Source: Batkoa obscura (taxonomy: Eukaryota > Entomophthoromycota > Entomophthoromycetes > Entomophthorales > Batkoaceae). Taken from it: 30,855 bases of DNA. The DNA lies in assembly GCA_030770535.1 (NCBI GenBank), contig JASVEC010000214.1, forward strand, positions 1 to 30,855. The letters run 5' to 3'. Below, in pieces: positions 29,841-30,855 of this stretch (position 1 is the stretch's first letter; each line of letters opens with the position of its first letter). A program made the position numbers and the translations under genes. Below the pieces are notes generated by a model. It did no database searches, was not told the origin of the DNA, and worked only from the letters and a program-made list of their open reading frames with translations.

Positions 29841-30828
29841 TTATTCAATAGAAACAGGGTCTTTATCTAATTTAGAAACTACAACTTCAACATTATCTAA
29901 GTTCAAACTATTTAGCTCCTTTTCCAATTTGGGCTTTAAATAATTTGATAAATACCCCCTTTCCGAGTTCGAGTGCTCCCCTAAATAAAAGTTCTAATTT
30001 TATATTAAATAACTTTATTACTATTTACCTAAAATAACTGATTTTCCAGCTTCAACACAAGCTAATAAATCATGATGACTCATTTCTCCAGTTAAATAAA
30101 TATCTGCATCCACACCGAGTAATAACGAGGAACCTTTATCCTTAATTAAACTATTTTCGATTATAAATAATAATGTATACCTGATCCGGCACAAATAGCT
30201 ATCGAAGTAATGTCTGGCTGAGTACTATCTGATTGATGATGAAAAGATTTAGCTACCCTTACTTATAAAACAATTAAAAAAAGCAAAGTATGTTAAATCA
30301 AAATTACTATTATTTAAGTTAAAGTGAGTTTTAACCTGATTTAATATGCTATTAAAACTTTCTTTTTCTTTTAGTTTTACTATTCTCCCTGAGCCTGAGC
30401 CTTCTTGTGCTATTTAAAATATATTAACTTAAGTCAAAGTATAAAAATAAATCATTTACCTTCACTGACTTCATTTGCTGGATTAATAGGAAAACACTCC
30501 ATTTTATTTTTAAATGCGTCTGAGATCCAATCATTAACTAAACCATTTAGGTTTTATATCAAAATATGCAATACCAGCTTACCACCAAATAAACAGTTAT
30601 CAGCAGCGGTATGTGGTGAATAGATTGAAATGTTATTTGAAATTGACTCAATAACAATTTTTTGTTTAACATCGTCAAAAGTTAATCTTTTAAGCCCTTT
30701 AAAGATAGGTGGATGATAAGCAATGATGACATCAGTTTGTTGTTCGATCGCTTCCTTTAAAGTTTGGGTCGTAAGATCAATAGTCAGAAATACCTTATTT
30801 AGTTTTCTGTTACTATTTGCTGGAGACT
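29841..30828 (-). CDS. NIF3-family protein (NIF3L1/DUF34-like), 5' end outside window
   Basis: Six minus-strand exons can be joined in frame: 30828 (or 30826)-30583, 30537-30460, 30409-30308, 30261-30181, 30133-30029 and 29980-29841. The introns are 45-50 nt (45, 50, 46, 47, 48). The start lies beyond the right edge, since an acceptor-like AG precedes SPANSNRKLNKV. NIF3/DUF34 proteins are widely conserved dinuclear-metal proteins of uncertain cellular role; 'GTP cyclohydrolase type 2' is a name from one bacterial member. The metal and signature motifs are present: AYHPPIFK, SPHTAADN, GVNDW, GSGRIVKL, IRVAKSFHHQ, AICAGSG, DADIYLTGEMSHHD and the C-terminal GEHSNSERGYL with the metal-ligand His and Glu. 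A splice choice at 30180/30134 is needed to avoid an in-frame stop, and it restores the family sequence AGSG-GSSLLLGVDADIY. Confidence 0.92.
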
Positions 30829-30855
30829 CTATTATATTTAATTAATCATTCCTTT

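Noticed and set aside
30151-30180. A 30-nt intron in the NIF3-family gene
   Set aside because: Splicing at this nearer AG gives an immediate stop. The AG at 30134-30135 gives a 47-nt intron and restores the conserved sequence.
30405-30623. Plus-strand open frame of 72 codons
   Set aside because: It is the antisense shadow of NIF3-family exons and introns, which are well supported on the minus strand.

Overview
This is an AT-rich nuclear window from a eukaryote, most likely a fungus. The conserved genes carry short GT-AG introns, mostly 45-60 nt, and use the standard stop codons. The mix of genes points to an early-diverging lineage: a Dnf-like P4-ATPase, a Ure2/YfcG-like (Nu-class) glutathione transferase family with introns, and a rhodopsin-like 7TM receptor. 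Entomophthoromycotina (Conidiobolus and relatives), known for class A GPCR-like genes, is my guess, but it is an inference.

Layout. (1) Positions 1-8.4 kb are compact and conserved: a CSN8-like PCI-domain gene whose ends are unclear, a one-exon FIT/Scs3 lipid-droplet enzyme, a three-exon SWIB-domain protein and a four-exon P4-ATPase on the minus strand. (2) Positions 8.4-20.2 kb are gene-poor. They hold three five-exon GST paralogs on the minus strand (ends at 11.3, 14.7 and 19.2 kb) with a one-exon 7TM receptor between the second and third. (3) Positions 20.2-29.7 kb are sparser still. They carry three one-exon paralogs of a family I do not recognise (24.0, 26.3, 29.1 kb). (4) From 29.8 kb to the right edge lies a six-exon part of a NIF3-family gene on the minus strand, whose start is outside the window.

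Fifteen copies of one ~98-bp element with terminal inverted repeats (GGGGATGTTTT.../...AAAACATCCCC) are scattered in both orientations. All are intergenic and fourteen lie between 10.2 and 28.3 kb. They look like a MITE.

The most interesting signals are evolutionary and regulatory. The GST genes share a 165-nt block, including a whole intron, that is identical in all three copies while their other introns have diverged. Two members of the orphan family share a 242-nt identical block inside otherwise divergent genes. Both point to recent gene conversion. Each GST also carries, about 90-115 nt upstream of its ATG, the same two-part motif TATGTCAT-N5-AATTACTAATC. Its TTACTAA core matches the Yap1/AP-1 response element, which suggests shared control by an oxidative-stress bZIP factor.
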